Below, piece by piece: positions 61,275 to 64,000 of a stretch of DNA of 64,000 bases. The stretch comes from VRUE01 sp963702705. GTDB lineage: Bacteria; Actinomycetota; Thermoleophilia; Solirubrobacterales; 70-9. A program made the position numbers and the translations under genes. Each line of letters starts with the position of its first letter. The first letter of the stretch is position 1. Below the pieces are notes generated by a model. That model saw nothing but the letters and a program-made list of their open reading frames with translations, did not search any database and had not been told where the DNA came from. The stretch is from the NCBI GenBank assembly GCA_963702705.1, contig CAVPDR010000002.1, positions 806,001-870,000 of the forward strand, in the 5' to 3' direction.

Positions 61275-63319
61275 GCGCGACCGGGCCCGAGAAGCGCGCC
61301 GAGGAGCTGCGGCGCGAGCTGGCGGAGCACAACCGCCGCTACTACGTCCTCGACGAACCGACGGTCGGCGACGACGTCTACGACGAGCTGCTCGACGAGC
61401 TGCGCGCGATCGAGGCCGATCACCCGCGTCTGCTCACCCCCGACTCTCCGACCCAGCGGGTGGGAGCACCGCCGCTCGACCGCTTCGAGCAGGTCGAGCA
61501 CGCCGAGCAGATGCTCTCGCTCGGCAACGCCCGCAACGAGGAGGAGCTGCGCGGCTGGGAGACGCGGGTGCGCAACCATCTCAAGCGCCTCGACATCACC
61601 GCTTCCGAGTTCAGCTACACGACCGAGCCGAAGATCGACGGGCTGGCGATGTCGCTGACCTACGAAAACGGCGTCTTCACCCGCGGCGCCACCCGCGGCG
61701 ACGGCCGGGTCGGCGAGGACGTGACGCAGAACCTGCGCACGATCAAGGCGATCCCGCTGCGGATCGACGATGCGCCCGAGCTGGTCGAGGTGCGCGGCGA
61801 GGTCTACCTGCCGATCGCCGACTTCAAGGCGCTGAACGAACGGCGGGCCGAGGCCGGCGAACCGACCTTCGCCAATCCCCGCAACTCCGCCGCGGGCTCG
61901 ATCCGCCAGCTCGACCCCGCGCTGGCGGCCGAACGGCCGCTCTCGGTCTGGTGCTACGGGATCGGCGCCACCCGCGGCCTCGACCTGCCCACCCACTCGG
62001 CCGAGGTCGAGTGGCTGGCCGAGCGCGGCTTCAAGGTCAACCCCGACACCGCCCACCACGGCGACGTCGACTCGGTGGTCAAGCGCTGCCACTGGTGGGA
62101 GGAGCGCCGCGACGAGCTCGACTACGAGATCGACGGCGTCGTCGTCAAGATCGACGAGCGGGCGCTGTGGCGGGAGCTGGGGGTCGTCGGCCGCGAGCCG
62201 CGCTGGGCGATCGCCTGGAAGTTTGCGCCGACGACGGCGACGACGAGGATGCTCGAGGTCGTCTGGAACGTCGGCCGCACCGGCCACCTGGTCCCCTTCG
62301 CGATGCTGGAGCCGGTCCACGTCGGCGGCGTCACCGTCTCCACCGCCACCCTGCACAACGAGGAGGACCTCGCGCGCAAGGACGTGCGCGTCGGCGACGA
62401 GGTCGTGGTGATGCGAGCCGGCGACGTGATCCCGCAGGTGGTCTCGCCGCTGCTGAGGAAAGGGAAATCCGCACGGCGCGGCCGCAAACCGAAGCCGCCG
62501 AAGAAATGCCCGGCCTGCGGCACCGAGACGGTCAAGCCCGAGGACGCCGTTTTCACGATCTGCCCCAACCGCGGCGGCTGCCCCGGCCAGGCCTTCCAGC
62601 ACGCCAAGCACTTCGTCAGCAAAGGGGCGATGGACATCGACGGCCTCGGCGAGAAGCAGGCGATGCGCTTCCTCCAGGAGGGCCTGATCGAAGACGTCGC
62701 CGACATCTACGATCTGAGCGAAGAGCAGCTGAACGGACTCGACGGCTTCGGCGATATCTCCGCCCGCAACCTGGTGGCGGCGATCGACGCCTCGCGCTCG
62801 CGCCCTTTCAAGCGCGTTCTCTACGCCCTCGGCCTGCCGGGCGTGGGCTACGTCACCGCCGAGGCGCTGGCCGACCACTTCGGCTCGATCGACGCCCTGC
62901 ACACGGCCGACCCCGAGCTGATCGAGGAGGTCGAGGGCGTCGGGCCGATCATGGCTGTGCAGATCGCCGAGTCGCTGGCCGACGAGCGCACCTGGGAGCT
63001 GGTCGAGAAGCTGCGCGAAAAGGGCCTGCGACTGGAGCAGGACCCTTCGGAACGGCGCGAGAGCGGCGGGCCATTGGAAGGCAAAACCCTGGTCCTCACC
63101 GGCACCCTGCCGGAGCTCACGCGCGAGGAGGCCGCGGCCCTGATCAAGTCCGGCGGCGGCAAGGTCGTCAACTCGGTCTCGAAGAAAACCGATTTCGTGG
63201 TCGCCGGCGAGAACCCCGGTTCGAAGCTGGCGAAGGCGGAGAAATTCGAGACCGAGATCCTCGACGAAGCGGGCCTGCTGGCGTTGGTGGGTGCCGGGGG
63301 CGGGGCACCCCCGCCCTGA
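61271..63319 (+). CDS. ligA: NAD+-dependent DNA ligase LigA
   Basis: The 682-residue ligase has the adenylation domain with EPKIDGLAMSLTY (AMP-acceptor Lys), the OB fold, a Cys4 zinc finger (CPACGTE, CPNRGGCPG), HhH motifs (IDGLGEKQAMRFLQ, LPGVGYVTAEAL) and a BRCT domain (LEGKTLVLTGTLPELTREEAAALI). The last nine residues (VGAGGGAPPP) are encoded by the left arm of a palindrome. Starts GTG overlapping surE. Confidence 0.97.
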   Translation: MSATGPEKRAEELRRELAEHNRRYYVLDEPTVGDDVYDELLDELRAIEADHPRLLTPDSPTQRVGAPPLDRFEQVEHAEQMLSLGNARNEEELRGWETRVRNHLKRLDITASEFSYTTEPKIDGLAMSLTYENGVFTRGATRGDGRVGEDVTQNLRTIKAIPLRIDDAPELVEVRGEVYLPIADFKALNERRAEAGEPTFANPRNSAAGSIRQLDPALAAERPLSVWCYGIGATRGLDLPTHSAEVEWLAERGFKVNPDTAHHGDVDSVVKRCHWWEERRDELDYEIDGVVVKIDERALWRELGVVGREPRWAIAWKFAPTTATTRMLEVVWNVGRTGHLVPFAMLEPVHVGGVTVSTATLHNEEDLARKDVRVGDEVVVMRAGDVIPQVVSPLLRKGKSARRGRKPKPPKKCPACGTETVKPEDAVFTICPNRGGCPGQAFQHAKHFVSKGAMDIDGLGEKQAMRFLQEGLIEDVADIYDLSEEQLNGLDGFGDISARNLVAAIDASRSRPFKRVLYALGLPGVGYVTAEALADHFGSIDALHTADPELIEEVEGVGPIMAVQIAESLADERTWELVEKLREKGLRLEQDPSERRESGGPLEGKTLVLTGTLPELTREEAAALIKSGGGKVVNSVSKKTDFVVAGENPGSKLAKAEKFETEILDEAGLLALVGAGGGAPPP

Positions 63320-63389
63320 CAATCGCCGGTCTAATGAGACCGGCGATTTGAGTATCCGCCAGTTCGGGGGTGCCCCGCCCCCGGCACCC
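63289..63389. terminator. nested palindrome spanning the ligA stop
   Basis: Outer arms 63289-63313 and 63365-63389 (starting GGGTGCCGGGGG) are perfect 25 bp complements. Inside, AATCGCCGGTCT (63321-63332) and AGACCGGCGATT (63337-63348) form a separate perfect 12 bp hairpin with AATG loop. The ligA C-terminus and stop are in the left outer arm. Confidence 0.8.
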
Positions 63390-63412
63390 CGATCGCTGCA
63401 TACTGCTCGGCG

Positions 63413-64000
63413 ATGACCTGCGTGCGCGTGGAGCTTGAATACGACGGGGGCGGTTTTAAGGGCTGGGCGAGGCAGGCTGGGCTGCGGACCGTGCAGGAGG
63501 AGATCGAGACGGCATTGGCGACGGTGCTGCGCGAACCGGTCGAGCTGACCGTCGCCGGCCGCACCGACACGGGCGTCCACGCGCGAGGCCAGGTGGCGAG
63601 CTTCGTCACCGCAGCCGATGTGCCGGGCGATCTGGCACGACGGGCAAACGGCCTGGGCCCCCGCGACATAGCCCTGACAAGCGCCACGGTGACCGAGGAC
63701 GGCTTCGACGCTCGCCGCGACGCGCTATCTCGCACCTACCGCTACCGCCTGCTCACGCGTTCCGCATCGAGTCCCTTCGAGCAGGGCCGCGCCCTCTGGT
63801 GGCCACACCGAGTAGATCGCGAGGTCCTAGATGCCTGCGCCAAGGCAATCGTGGGCAAGCACGACTTCACGGCCTTCACCCCCACCCAGACCGACCACGT
63901 CCACTTCGACCGCAAGATCCTCGCCGCAAACTGGAGTCAGGAAGGCGACATCCTCAGCTTCCAGGTAACGGCCGACGCCTTCATGAGAAACATGGTCCGA
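63413..64000 (+). CDS. truA: tRNA pseudouridine synthase A (3' end outside window)
   Basis: The frame runs off the window. It begins VRVELEYDGGGFKGWARQAGLRTVQEEIE, then GRTDTGVHARGQVASF with the catalytic Asp of the TruA family, RTYRYRL and FMRNMVR. It modifies U38-40 of tRNA anticodon stems. ATG 63413 is 23 bp after the palindrome that ends ligA. Confidence 0.95.
   Translation, partial: MTCVRVELEYDGGGFKGWARQAGLRTVQEEIETALATVLREPVELTVAGRTDTGVHARGQVASFVTAADVPGDLARRANGLGPRDIALTSATVTEDGFDARRDALSRTYRYRLLTRSASSPFEQGRALWWPHRVDREVLDACAKAIVGKHDFTAFTPTQTDHVHFDRKILAANWSQEGDILSFQVTADAFMRNMVR

Noticed and set aside
61115..63580. An 821-residue open frame on the minus strand
   Set aside because: It is the antisense of ligA, with Arg/Ala/Gly-rich text and no domain. 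High GC leaves many stop-free antisense frames.

Overview
This is a GC-rich (roughly 70 percent by eye) chromosomal window from a free-living, lipid-degrading actinobacterium. Protein style points to class Thermoleophilia, order Solirubrobacterales: many GTG/TTG starts, two IVD-type acyl-CoA dehydrogenases, SigB/F-type stress sigma factor, DUF4234, DUF4349, BKACE and a cholesterol-oxidase-like GMC enzyme. The order is inferred from protein style alone, since there is no rRNA here. The window starts inside an ATPase/TPR regulator and ends inside truA.

Layout. 1.9-8.6 kb: a catabolic cluster on the minus strand (enoyl-CoA hydratase, acyl-CoA carboxylase beta subunit, BKACE beta-keto acid cleavage enzyme, family III CoA-transferase, MerR regulator), with a divergent acyl-CoA dehydrogenase. 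8.6-21 kb: mixed genes (DUF445/DUF4393 pair, second acyl-CoA dehydrogenase, peptidoglycan amidase, GH114 enzyme, SixA, PhoX-like phosphatase, a VapBC-type toxin-antitoxin pair, methyltransferase, SDR, F420/deazaflavin-type nitroreductase). 21-28 kb: a stretch in which an SDR, glpK, a TetR gene and an amidase all carry frameshifts; nearly all behave as single-base insertions. 28-34.5 kb: biotin carrier protein, enoyl-CoA hydratase, AlkA-type glycosylase, CHASE-like/GGDEF protein and bioB-bioF-bioD. 34.5-41.8 kb: YaaA, MarR-controlled DHA2 exporter, bioA, an ECF sigma factor with a DUF4349 membrane protein. 41.8-52.5 kb: NUDIX, LemA, rubredoxin, GMC oxidoreductase, SOD, a general-stress module (SigB/F-type sigma, anti-sigma kinase, RsbU-type phosphatase), glycoside hydrolase, tRNA-Pro(CGG) and a DsbA-like protein. 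52.5-64 kb: an intact IS481-family element, acyl-CoA synthetase, patatin, D-Ala-D-Ala carboxypeptidase, surE, ligA and partial truA.

The most unusual signal is a dense set of palindromes. Four copies of a 47-49 bp palindrome with GCCGACGGG outer arms and an ATAT-type centre lie within 11 kb (23.7-34.5 kb). One is inside the bioD reading frame as about 20 extra codons, one is inside glpK, one carries the bioD stop codon, and one abuts the plsC start. The arms differ between copies but stay complementary within a copy, so structure rather than sequence is kept. Two related palindromes sit in the acyl-CoA operon. A second class has 15-26 bp GC-only arms at gene 3' ends, often containing the stop codons and sometimes encoding the protein C-terminus (ligA, GMC oxidoreductase). 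A third, looser set has GCACRAAT-type arms. I saw no CRISPR array, rRNA, prophage or secondary-metabolite cluster.
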